A stretch of DNA of 64,000 nt, taken from Calditrichota bacterium (GTDB lineage: Bacteria; CLD3). The stretch covers positions 1-64,000 of the forward strand of contig QQUF01000049.1 of NCBI GenBank assembly GCA_008501735.1, read 5' to 3'. Within the stretch, counting starts at the first letter, position 1. Every line of letters starts with the position of its first letter. This document shows positions 20,575 through 30,041 of the stretch, in pieces. A model generated the notes under the pieces. The model was not told the origin of the DNA. It searched no databases and saw only the letters and a list, made by a program, of their open reading frames with translations. Both the position numbers and the translations under genes were made by a program.

Positions 20575-21603
20575 TTAAAACGCAAGTTTTAAAGAAAATC
20601 TGTGTGGTTGTGAAAGTAAACCGTCATTGTTGTCTGCGGTATGAAAATCTCCGAATTGCAAATAAGCATAATCGAAAGCGTAACCGAGTTTACCAACTTG
20701 ATGGTTTACACCAAGCCCAAGAGTAAATCCTTCTTCACCTGCATTGAACTTAAAACCACCTCTCAAAAAAAGTAATTCTTGAAAGTTATATTCTGCACCA
20801 AAAGCTACTCTTTCAGGTCTATCAGAAGGTGATTCCAACTGAACACTAAAAGCGATATCTTGCCCTTCAAGGTTCATTCCAAACATTTCGCTTGCTGTTG
20901 CAGCTAATGCAAATTGGAATGTACTTGGTTGCGGAGCTTCACCATATTCTGTATTTTCGGCAGGTTGACCACCAGCTTGTGCTTTGGTTTGGTCAGTGTA
21001 AGTTCCGTCGAACCTCGTATCAGGTCCAATATTTTTCACTGCAATTCCAAGGGTCAAACCTCTAAAGTCAGTTCTGTAACGAACTCCTAAATCAGCAGAA
21101 AATGCAGATTGGTCTTCATCAGCAAAATCATTTCTCAAATACTTAAATGTAAAACCGTAAGAGAAATTATCGATAATTGCTTGTGCAAAAGAAATTCCAA
21201 TTGTCATTTCGGAAGCTGTAAAAGTTTCACCTGTTTTTCCGTCAACAGTGATTATTTCCATTTCATCTGTTTTCAGAAAGTCAACATTGACTCCGATAGA
21301 ACCGAAACCTAAATTCCGTCCGTAAGCAATTGTGTGATAACTAATATCAGCAGGCATATTAATTCTACTAATCAAAAGTTGCCCTTGACCTCGTGGAATC
21401 TTAACTAAACCGGCAGGATTCCAATAAACTGAAGAAACATCAGTTGCAAGTGCAACGTATGCATCTCCCATTGCAGTTCCTCTAACACCTTTACTAATCT
21501 TTTGAGTCTGAAAAGAAGACTGTCCGATTTTATCAGCTCCGAAAGCCATTGAGGCGGAAAGTGTAATTACTCCGAGCGATAGTAAGAGTTTTGCGTATTT
21601 CAT
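20575..21603 (-). CDS. PorV/PorQ family outer-membrane protein
   Basis: KGVRGTAMGDAYVALATDVSSVYWNPAGLVKIPRGQGQL is the family N-terminus; beta-barrel C-terminus ending LKLAF. Confidence 0.88.
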   Translation of the reverse strand: MKYAKLLLSLGVITLSASMAFGADKIGQSSFQTQKISKGVRGTAMGDAYVALATDVSSVYWNPAGLVKIPRGQGQLLISRINMPADISYHTIAYGRNLGFGSIGVNVDFLKTDEMEIITVDGKTGETFTASEMTIGISFAQAIIDNFSYGFTFKYLRNDFADEDQSAFSADLGVRYRTDFRGLTLGIAVKNIGPDTRFDGTYTDQTKAQAGGQPAENTEYGEAPQPSTFQFALAATASEMFGMNLEGQDIAFSVQLESPSDRPERVAFGAEYNFQELLFLRGGFKFNAGEEGFTLGLGVNHQVGKLGYAFDYAYLQFGDFHTADNNDGLLSQPHRFSLKLAF

Positions 21604-21618
21604 AGTTTTGTCTCCTAC

Positions 21619-24291
21619 CTATTTAACAACAACAAATTTATTAATTTGAGTAGAGCCATCTGTAGTTTCAACCTTGTAAATATAAATACCAGCTGCAACT
21701 TCAGGTGTTCCACTTCCACCTTTACGTAAATCCCATCTAACAAGCGAATCAGAACCATTATTGCTAAGAGTGATTATTTTCTCTCCAGCAAGTGTAAAGA
21801 TTGTGATTTTTGCTTCAATCGGAACATTATTAAAACTTAACCATCTTGGAGCAACGCCTGAAAAAGTACTAATATCTTGATTAGCCTCTCTGCTATTACT
21901 TCCGATGTAAGGATTTGGGGCAACATAAACATCACCGTTAAATGCATTTGGTTTAGAACCTACGGGCTCTGTAACTCTTACACTTTTCAAATTTCCTCTT
22001 GAAGTTTCAAGAACTCCAATAACATCGTCTGCTCCACCGATTCCGTCTGCATTGTCTCCGTTGTCAAAGGCTGTTACAACGTATTGGTAACTTTTACCAA
22101 GTGCTAAACCTTTGTCAAGGAACTTGTAAGAGAAACCATTCTCATCAGCAATTGGATTGTTATTTTCGTCCAAACCAACTGTCAAGAATTCACCTCTTGG
22201 CAATCCTAAATCGAGATTTACTCCATTAGCAGGAATATCAAATTGTTGAAGTAAAGTATAGGTCAAACCACCATTTTCAGTTCTCCAAACTTTATAACCT
22301 TCAAAATCAGCTCTTCTGCTTGTCCCTGGATTGTAAGGTGAATCTTCGTCTTGAATCCATTTGTCAAAAGTCTGAGTTTCAGCATTGCTATCCCAAGAAA
22401 TCTCTACTTCAGTAGCAGAAGTTGGGTTTACAGCAAAAGAAGGAGCAATCGGTGTAGAAGGACCTTTTAAATCAGAATCAAATTGTTGTTTTGATTGTCT
22501 TGCGTTCACAACAATCTCTTCTTCATTAATACCATTTACAAGAGCGATTGATACTTTTTGAACTTGTCCAGGAACCATATCTCCAATTGGACCAAAAGCA
22601 ATAAGGAATCTCCAATCGCTTTGATTTTTTTGGTCTTGAGAATTTAGAGGGCTAGACATCATATCGTATTTTTCGCTGTTATTTTCTGGGTCTCCACCAC
22701 CAAGTCTTGAGAAGTTTCTATAAGTAATGTTAAGGTCTGTAGATTTTGCAGGGTCTGGGAAAAGTACTTTTCCACCAAAAACTTCACTCGAAAGTAAACC
22801 ACCATCACTTCCATCATTTCCACCGATAGCAATGGATTCTTCAGGAAGATAGTAAGTAATATCGTTTTCAGAACAAGCTACTCCTTCTTGTGAAATGTGA
22901 CAAACATCGTAATCAAAAAACATACAAACGTAAGTACTTTTGATTGTTGCTTCACCAACATTTCTGAACTCAAAATCCATAATCATAAAGTCATCAGCAA
23001 AAGACTCCTCAAAAGTTTGGATCTTCTGGGTTACCAAAATTCCCATTGGAGTGTAGCCATCGCCATCTTGGTTTTGGACTTCTGTTTCAATAGTATCTAC
23101 ATACCCAACAAAAAATTCTTTAGTTGCACGAGCACTGTGGTCTTCATCTAAAACACCATCACCATCATCATCAAAACAAAGAAGAGGTTGCGGTTTAGAA
23201 GGCTGAAGCGGGTCATTTTTTGCGAAGTAAGCTACAGCAGTGTAGTAATCAAAAAGTTCATCTCTATTACAAGCAAGTGAATCGCCATCAAAATCAGGAT
23301 CATCAGAGTCATAAAGTCCGTCAAAGTCATCATCAATTAAATTGGAACCTTTGTCTCCAAATGGATCTTCATCAATAAATGGCTCAGGGTCATAATCAAA
23401 AACTAAATCTCCATTAGTATCGCCTGGAAAATGAAGTATCTCATTCCCACTAACAACATCATTATGTGAAGTAGTTAAGCCTTTAATATTACTTAATTGT
23501 TCTTTATCAACTCTATTCGCACATTGTGGATAGGCAAGGATAAGGTCATTTAAATCCTTAACTCCATTTCCGTCTAAATCGTCAACTGCAAGCATCATAT
23601 CTTTCGTTACAACTCCAACAGTAGCATCACAACCAACGTCTTCATCAATAATTCCGTCGCCGTCATCATCTTTGGAGTTCCAGATTTCTTCATCAATTTT
23701 TCCGTCACCATCATCGTCAAGTCCAGGAACACCATCATAGTCAGAAGATGCTTCTCCGTTATTATCCCAATCATTCTCTGGTTTTAATGCCCAATCACCA
23801 TCTTCATCATTTCCCTTAGGAAATTTCGCTTTAGATGTTTCAGACCAAGTTGCAAGTCTTCCAAATTCAGCAGTTCCGTCATCTCCGTCAACTGTCGTAG
23901 AAACAATTTTTTGCCCATTTACGAATCCACCGACCCAAATTCCTGCTGTGAATAAAAATTCAGTTCCAGAAAGAATTGGATATTCAAGACGTGGAAGCCA
24001 ACCATTAAATTTTGTATATTGGTCATTTAAATCTGGTCTATCATCTCTGTCAAAAGACCATTTCCCATCATTATCAACGATGAGTCCTTGTAAACCACCT
24101 TCTACTCTTGCGAGGTCTTGACCGACATTAAATTCTGTTCCTGCAATTCCCGCAACTTTGCGACGAGGACCTTTTTGTTTGCTTTGAACCGTAATTGCAT
24201 CTGCAATATGAGGCAAAGCAACTACAAAACAAGTCCCATAAACAGCAGGGAGAAGAATTTTTGAAGTTGATTTTAGAAATTTATTTATCAT
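21619..24291 (-). CDS. Secreted protein with DxDxDG calcium-type loops and T9SS-like C-terminal domain
   Basis: Motifs LDDDGDGKIDEE, KDDDGDGIIDED, FDDDGDGVLDED; C-terminus KITIFTLAGEKIITLSNN..GIYIYKVETTDGSTQINKFVVVK. Confidence 0.8.
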   Translation of the reverse strand: MINKFLKSTSKILLPAVYGTCFVVALPHIADAITVQSKQKGPRRKVAGIAGTEFNVGQDLARVEGGLQGLIVDNDGKWSFDRDDRPDLNDQYTKFNGWLPRLEYPILSGTEFLFTAGIWVGGFVNGQKIVSTTVDGDDGTAEFGRLATWSETSKAKFPKGNDEDGDWALKPENDWDNNGEASSDYDGVPGLDDDGDGKIDEEIWNSKDDDGDGIIDEDVGCDATVGVVTKDMMLAVDDLDGNGVKDLNDLILAYPQCANRVDKEQLSNIKGLTTSHNDVVSGNEILHFPGDTNGDLVFDYDPEPFIDEDPFGDKGSNLIDDDFDGLYDSDDPDFDGDSLACNRDELFDYYTAVAYFAKNDPLQPSKPQPLLCFDDDGDGVLDEDHSARATKEFFVGYVDTIETEVQNQDGDGYTPMGILVTQKIQTFEESFADDFMIMDFEFRNVGEATIKSTYVCMFFDYDVCHISQEGVACSENDITYYLPEESIAIGGNDGSDGGLLSSEVFGGKVLFPDPAKSTDLNITYRNFSRLGGGDPENNSEKYDMMSSPLNSQDQKNQSDWRFLIAFGPIGDMVPGQVQKVSIALVNGINEEEIVVNARQSKQQFDSDLKGPSTPIAPSFAVNPTSATEVEISWDSNAETQTFDKWIQDEDSPYNPGTSRRADFEGYKVWRTENGGLTYTLLQQFDIPANGVNLDLGLPRGEFLTVGLDENNNPIADENGFSYKFLDKGLALGKSYQYVVTAFDNGDNADGIGGADDVIGVLETSRGNLKSVRVTEPVGSKPNAFNGDVYVAPNPYIGSNSREANQDISTFSGVAPRWLSFNNVPIEAKITIFTLAGEKIITLSNNGSDSLVRWDLRKGGSGTPEVAAGIYIYKVETTDGSTQINKFVVVK

Positions 24292-24319
24292 TTATTTTCT
24301 CCAGTTTTTGTTTCTCTTT

Positions 24320-27300
24320 TTAGAAAGTTACGCCAATTCCAAATCGGTAATTTCGACCTATTGCAAAAGCATTTGCATTCGGAGTGCTAATGTTAGAACT
24401 TCCATAATCTTGGTCGCTAGAATTATTACTGTAACCAACTTTACCAGTGAATGGGTCAATTATTGTTCCAATATCATCAACATCTGACCTAATTCCATCT
24501 CTATCAAGTAAGTTTCTAATCTCAAAACTCAAGACGTAATTAAGTTTCATCCAAGAAAACCTTTTGTTTGCAGCAAAGTCAACATCTGTTGTCCAAGGAG
24601 CTCTCTCACCATAACGATTTGAAGCGTCAATGTTTTGTTGAGCATTTTCTTTGGTATAAGGAAGTCCGCTAAGAATAGATGTGAAAAGATTAAATCTTGT
24701 ATTTGCGAAAGGATGAATTCCACCCCATTCTGGTCCTTCACCTTTTCTTAAAGAATAACTTAAACTGATATTAAATTGATGTCTTCTATCCCAAGGTACA
24801 GGAAATTCTTTTCCTTGAACTCCAGCAGTAGCATCATCAGTTGATTCGTTAGTATCAGCATTTTTTGCAGTTACCCAGCCAAGTGCATAATTAACATCAA
24901 AGTCAATACGGTTAAAAGTTGAAACGAGGTCAAGTTCAACCCCTTTTGAAGTTCCATAATCAGCATTAACATAACGAGTTACTCTTCTTCCTTCGACCAA
25001 ACTTGTAGAAGTTGAGAAAACATCTCTTTGGTCTTGGTAGTAACCTCTTAAGTTAAATTTAACATTGTCAGTCAAAATATGCTCAACACCGAAATCATAA
25101 GCAACAGTGTGTTGTGGTTTTAGAGCAGGATTTCCTACGTCAGGGTTTCCACCAGCAAGAGCAATTTCTGTTCTTGTAAACATTGTTGAATAATCAGGTC
25201 TTTGGTAAAAATGTCCGTAAGAGAAACTGAATTTATCTTTTGCAGTTACAGGGAAAGAAATTGAAAGTCTTGGCAAAGCTCTGAATTGATGCCTAGATGG
25301 CAACTCGCCAACTGCATTATCTCTTCGAGGATCATACTGTCCATTAACTTGTATGTAAGTTTCAGATTGAGTGTATTTATCATCAACTGTGTAAAGCTCT
25401 AATCTTCCACCAGCTCTTACAACAACATTTCCAAACTCCATTACATCTTGGAGGTAAAGAGCTGCTGTTGAAGGATTTGCATCAAATTCGTCATTGAAAG
25501 TTCCATCTGGGTCAGTAATTGACTCATAAAGAGTTTCATTAAATGAGAGTTTATATTTTTGGAATTCGACACCAAGTTTTGCTTCGTGATTTTTATTCAA
25601 TTGACTTTTGATAGAAAATTTAAAATCAAAAGTTTGAGATTTAATATATTGTGAAAACCCGATTAGAAGCGAAGAAGTTCCGCTTCCCTCACCACCGTAC
25701 CAATAACCTCTGTAAGGATTTAAATCTCCAGCAAAACGTGAAGATTCATTGCCAGGATTGTTTCTATCCCAAATTCCGTCGTTGTCTTGATCTGTAAATG
25801 GTTCGTAATCAAAATATCCATTTGCATTTACATCAGTAAAGACATCACCAGGTTCACCTGCATCATATCTTCCATTTCCGTTTAAATCTTCGAAAGTGAG
25901 TTTCCCGTCGCCATTTGTATCTTGGTAAGTCTCAGAACTGTTTGACTGGTCTCCATTAAAGTCCATAAATGGTTCAGCAAGTTCACCAAAAAGTGATTCA
26001 CCATAAATATCAGGATTTGCACCTCTTGTTCTTTTGTTAACTGTATAATTAAAAGAAAGATTCATAAAAGTACTTGCACTGAATGCGTGAGATAACTCAA
26101 CCCCAGAAGTATGAAGCGTACTGATTCTTCTTCTAACCTGGTCAGGCCCAACCCAGTTTTCAAGATAAATATCTTCATCAATGAGTCCGTCGCCATCATC
26201 GTCAATTGCATTTAATTCTTCTTCGTCAATGAGTCCGTCACCGTCGTCGTCAATTCTTTGGTTTGAAGTAGCATATCTTCTACTACCATTTCCTTTGTCG
26301 TAAACTAAAGTTCTGTCAAAAACAGAAAGATCTTCATCAATCCTTCCGTCGCCGTCGTCATCTTCATCATTTAAAATTTCTTCATCAATAAGTCCATCAC
26401 CGTCGTCGTCAAGACCATTACTAAATTTTGGATAAGAAATATCTTCATCAACTTGCCCATCTTTATCGTCATCAAGACCGTTTAAAATCTCTTCATCAAT
26501 TTGTCCATCACCATCGTTATCAACTCCGTCACCATTTCCTGCGATGTATTCACCAGCACTTGCAGTTTCATCAATTACATCATAAAGTGTCTTTGTCTGA
26601 TTAAAAGATGTTTCGTGGTTTCTTTGAGTTGAGTATTTGTAAGTACCTTTGACATAGGTCTTAGGTGTGATTTGATATTTTAAGTTTGCTGTTGTATTGT
26701 AACGAGCTTCTGGAACATTCCAGTCTTTAAAAACCCCAAAAGCATCCCAGTTAATTCTATCACTTGTATTGTATCTTCTGTTTGTAGCAAAATCGTCAAA
26801 AGTTGCATTTCCTTGAAGGAAAAATGATACCTTTCCTTTAAGTGCATCAAGTCCCAACATTGGTAACAAATAATTACTAATTGGTTCAGGTCCACTTAAA
26901 GTTCCATCGTATTGCTCAAATCCTCTTACAGATTCAGGTTTGTAAAAACCAACATCGTCTCTCTTATGGTTTATACTTCCGTTGTATTCTTGAACGCTAC
27001 CACTTTTAGTAACTGTTCTTACGATACCTGAAGAGTAAAATCCGTATTCAGGCTCAAAACCACTTGTGATAACTTGAGTTTCCTCAATCGCAGAAGTTCC
27101 AACTTGACCTTCATTTAAATTGAAAATTGGATTTCCAACGTCAGCACCATCAACAAGAACCAAAACTTGCCCGCTTCTTCCACCACGAATGTGAAGAGTG
27201 TTTCCACTACCAACGACTCCAGCTTGTTGACCAATTAATTGGTCAATATTATCAACGATTGCACTACCTAAGTCAAGTTCAATTGATTGAGTGGTTTTGT

Positions 27301-27697
27301 TTCCGTCAATACTAACCTTACCATCTTCTTGAGCTGCAGTAATGATAACTTCATCAGCAGTAAGCCCCTCTTCTTGTAAGTTAAAATTGATTTCTGTTGT
27401 TTGATTAGTTTTGACTTGAACGTCAACAATCTTACCAGTTTGGTATCCCAAATATTCGGAAACCAAATTGTAAGTACCAGTCGGAACATTTGAGATAAAG
27501 TAAAAACCTTCAATGTCCGTTTGTGCACCAAATACTGAACCTTCAATCAGCACAGATGCTCCTATTAAACCTTCACCCGTAACTTTATCCTTTACGTAAC
27601 CAGAAATTTTACCCGATTGGGCAAAAACACTGCTCGCTACAAAAAAGATAGAGGCGAAGAATCCGAATGACCAACTTAATAACTTTTGGTTTTTCAT
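24320..27697 (-). CDS. TonB-dependent receptor with carboxypeptidase-regulatory-like N-terminus and inserted DxDxDG calcium-type loops
   Basis: GKISGYVKDKVTGEGLIGASVLIEG; plug DNIDQLIGQQAGVVGSGNTLHIRGGRSGQVLVLVDG; barrel C-terminus NYRFGIGVTF; insert NGVDNDGDGQIDEEILNGLDDDKDGQVDED.. Confidence 0.92.
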   Translation of the reverse strand: MKNQKLLSWSFGFFASIFFVASSVFAQSGKISGYVKDKVTGEGLIGASVLIEGSVFGAQTDIEGFYFISNVPTGTYNLVSEYLGYQTGKIVDVQVKTNQTTEINFNLQEEGLTADEVIITAAQEDGKVSIDGNKTTQSIELDLGSAIVDNIDQLIGQQAGVVGSGNTLHIRGGRSGQVLVLVDGADVGNPIFNLNEGQVGTSAIEETQVITSGFEPEYGFYSSGIVRTVTKSGSVQEYNGSINHKRDDVGFYKPESVRGFEQYDGTLSGPEPISNYLLPMLGLDALKGKVSFFLQGNATFDDFATNRRYNTSDRINWDAFGVFKDWNVPEARYNTTANLKYQITPKTYVKGTYKYSTQRNHETSFNQTKTLYDVIDETASAGEYIAGNGDGVDNDGDGQIDEEILNGLDDDKDGQVDEDISYPKFSNGLDDDGDGLIDEEILNDEDDDGDGRIDEDLSVFDRTLVYDKGNGSRRYATSNQRIDDDGDGLIDEEELNAIDDDGDGLIDEDIYLENWVGPDQVRRRISTLHTSGVELSHAFSASTFMNLSFNYTVNKRTRGANPDIYGESLFGELAEPFMDFNGDQSNSSETYQDTNGDGKLTFEDLNGNGRYDAGEPGDVFTDVNANGYFDYEPFTDQDNDGIWDRNNPGNESSRFAGDLNPYRGYWYGGEGSGTSSLLIGFSQYIKSQTFDFKFSIKSQLNKNHEAKLGVEFQKYKLSFNETLYESITDPDGTFNDEFDANPSTAALYLQDVMEFGNVVVRAGGRLELYTVDDKYTQSETYIQVNGQYDPRRDNAVGELPSRHQFRALPRLSISFPVTAKDKFSFSYGHFYQRPDYSTMFTRTEIALAGGNPDVGNPALKPQHTVAYDFGVEHILTDNVKFNLRGYYQDQRDVFSTSTSLVEGRRVTRYVNADYGTSKGVELDLVSTFNRIDFDVNYALGWVTAKNADTNESTDDATAGVQGKEFPVPWDRRHQFNISLSYSLRKGEGPEWGGIHPFANTRFNLFTSILSGLPYTKENAQQNIDASNRYGERAPWTTDVDFAANKRFSWMKLNYVLSFEIRNLLDRDGIRSDVDDIGTIIDPFTGKVGYSNNSSDQDYGSSNISTPNANAFAIGRNYRFGIGVTF

Positions 27698-27872
27698 GAA
27701 TTCCTCCAGAGAATTTTTATAAAAACTTTAAACAAAATTAATAACACTTAGAAACATTTAAATTTAGCACCCGTAAAAACGCATCTCGCAAAGGTAAGGC
27801 AAAATAAAAGTTTTGTCAACAAGTTTGCAGTAGGCATTTAAAGCACGTTTTTACTGATTATTGAAACTTTAT

Positions 27873-27925
27873 GTAACCGTAAGTTAATAATCTTGTAACC
27901 TAACCAAAAAATCTTGTAACCTAAC
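27873..27925. promoter_or_regulatory. Three GTAACC boxes at 21-22 bp spacing upstream of the TonB receptor
   Basis: GTAACC at 27873, 27895, 27916; exact repeat AATCTTGTAACCTAAC at 27889-27904 and 27910-27925. Confidence 0.4.
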
Positions 27926-28201
27926 TCAAGTTGAGCTACATCACACATTTTTTCGCTATAGATTGTTCAATCAATGTGCCAAGAAAAACTTAAATAATGA
28001 TTTTAATTTTAAAATTTTTCAAATCAACTTTTAACTGCGATTAAAAAAATACACTACATATTGAGTGAGCTATCAAAAATCAATCCTAAATAAATGATAA
28101 AAAGTAATTTTTTCGTTTAAAATCGTACTCCAATTTTTTACATTCAAATCCAACTAAATTTTTACAAATTTACACATTTTATCTTAAGGGAAACCAAAGG
28201 A

Positions 28202-29149
28202 TTGTTAGTTAGAATTTTTAGCTTAGTGCTTCTCGTGGCATTTTTACTTCCTTCAAATACTAACGCCCAAATTATCCCTAATTCGCTCGTCTCTTTTAAC
28301 CTCCCAAACAGTCACGTAATTCTCGTTGACAAAACCCACAAAGAACTAAAAATTTACAAGTTTGAGAAAGAATGGTCTTTGGTGAAAACTTATGAATGCA
28401 CAACAGGCAAAAGAGCTGGCAATAAAACACGTGAAGGTGATTTGAGAACTCCAAGAGGAGTTTACTTCCCAACAAAATTTTTCAATGCAAAATATTTGGC
28501 GGAAATTTATGGAGCTGGGGCTTTAGCTTTGAATTATCCGAATCAGTTGGATAAAGTCCAAGGAAAAAATGGAACAGGGATTTGGATTCACGGAACTGAC
28601 AAAGAATTACCTGAACCAACAAGAGGTTGCGTTTCCGTTAGTAACAAAGATTGGCTTGAAATTTCTAATTACATTAAAATAGGCGAAACTCCAGTAATTA
28701 TCGAAAAAACAATCGACTACTCTTCCAAAGACGCTGTCAAAAAAACTGAGAAAGAAGCCCTCATATTTTTGGAAAATTGGAGACAATCTTGGGAGGAAAA
28801 AGACCTAAGCAGATTTTTTGCAAACTATTCTTCGGAATTTGAAGTTAGAGGGCAACACATTGTAGCTTGGAAAAAAAGACACCAACTCGCAAAAATGATG
28901 CACAAAAAAGTTTCAATCAAAATTGAAGACTCAAAAATTTTAGAAGCAGATGATATTTTTTATGTGGTAGCAGAAGCAACTTACAATTCCTCACTCGAAA
29001 ATTTTGTGGCAGAAATTGAACTTTTCCTCGAAAAAGACAACGATGGCAGTTTCAAAATTCTTACTGAAAATTTTCTCTCGAAAAAGTCAATCCCCAAGCT
29101 CGCTTTGGACAAAAAAGCAAAAACTCTTCACGCTTCTTTCACTCGGTAA
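28202..29149 (+). CDS. L,D-transpeptidase (YkuD family) with C-terminal NTF2/SnoaL-like domain
   Basis: HVILVDKTHKELKIYKFEKEW..GTGIWIHGTDKELPEPTRGCVSVSNKDW (HxxxxxxxxxxxxxGC[V/I] catalytic pattern). Confidence 0.9.
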   Translation: MLVRIFSLVLLVAFLLPSNTNAQIIPNSLVSFNLPNSHVILVDKTHKELKIYKFEKEWSLVKTYECTTGKRAGNKTREGDLRTPRGVYFPTKFFNAKYLAEIYGAGALALNYPNQLDKVQGKNGTGIWIHGTDKELPEPTRGCVSVSNKDWLEISNYIKIGETPVIIEKTIDYSSKDAVKKTEKEALIFLENWRQSWEEKDLSRFFANYSSEFEVRGQHIVAWKKRHQLAKMMHKKVSIKIEDSKILEADDIFYVVAEATYNSSLENFVAEIELFLEKDNDGSFKILTENFLSKKSIPKLALDKKAKTLHASFTR

Positions 29150-29170
29150 AAAAATTTTTTATATTTTATA

Positions 29171-29200
29171 TTAGATTTTCACTTGGGCGTAAAAATCTAA
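29171..29200 (+). terminator. Possible terminator/hairpin after the L,D-transpeptidase
   Basis: TTAGATTTT...AAAATCTAA followed by TTTT. Confidence 0.5.
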
Positions 29201-29240
29201 TTTTAAAATTCCCATTCATTTTTTTAGTAGGCTAAGAATA

Positions 29241-30038
29241 ATGGACGAACAAGAAAGCAAAAGAATCCTTGAGGAATCCCTCAAAAACTTTGGTAAACCA
29301 AAAGAAGTTGAATCTAACACCGAAGAAGGATTAGAAGAACAAAGCGAAGAACTTCTTGAATCTGAAACTCAAACAGAAAAGATTGAAATAGAAGAAGTTG
29401 AATACGAACATTTGACTAACAAAAAACCACTTTTCATTGGAATTGGTTTTGTATTCGTAGTTTTGGTAGGAGTTGCAATTGCAATTTTTCACTACGGTTT
29501 CTCAGATGAAGGTCTTCCAAATTCACGTGATATTGCTGCCAAACACATTGATAAAATGATGACTCCTCAAAACAACACAAATGAAATTCAGAAAGAGATA
29601 ATCTCTGAAAAGATGCTATCTCAAGAAAATTCTCAATCAAATTCAATTACAAAAAAAGAAACTGAACCCAAGACAAAAGCAATTTCAACAAAAGATTCTT
29701 ATACAGAAGAAATCATTTCACTAATGGAAATTTGGGAAAGCAGCTGGGAAAACAGCAATTTTGATAAATTTATAAATCTTTACTCAAGGGATTTTAATTC
29801 TGACGGAATGAATTATGAGTCTTGGAGTAAAAAGAAATCTCGTTCTTTAAGAAATAAAGGAATTCAAGTTGGTGTTTCTGATTTAAAAATTATCAAGCAA
29901 GGCAACATTTTAATTGTAACTTTCATTCAAAATTACAAATCAAAAACAATTTCTGACATTGGTAAAAAGACAATGAAATTCAAACAAGAGAACGGCTCTT
30001 ACAAAATTTTCTCAGAAAAATGGAAAAAGATTGGATAA
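29241..30038 (+). CDS. Single-TM protein with C-terminal NTF2/SnoaL-like domain related to that of the upstream L,D-transpeptidase
   Basis: TM PLFIGIGFVFVVLVGVAIAIFHYGF; LMEIWESSWENSNFDKFINLYSRDF aligns with FLENWRQSWEEKDLSRFFANYSSEF of 28202..29149. Confidence 0.75.
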   Translation: MDEQESKRILEESLKNFGKPKEVESNTEEGLEEQSEELLESETQTEKIEIEEVEYEHLTNKKPLFIGIGFVFVVLVGVAIAIFHYGFSDEGLPNSRDIAAKHIDKMMTPQNNTNEIQKEIISEKMLSQENSQSNSITKKETEPKTKAISTKDSYTEEIISLMEIWESSWENSNFDKFINLYSRDFNSDGMNYESWSKKKSRSLRNKGIQVGVSDLKIIKQGNILIVTFIQNYKSKTISDIGKKTMKFKQENGSYKIFSEKWKKIG

Positions 30039-30041
30039 AAA

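Noticed and set aside
26165-26535. GTCGTCATC-rich stretches look like a trinucleotide microsatellite
   Set aside because: Copies use varied synonymous codons and encode regular DDDGDGxIDEE loops, so this is protein-level repetition, not a DNA satellite
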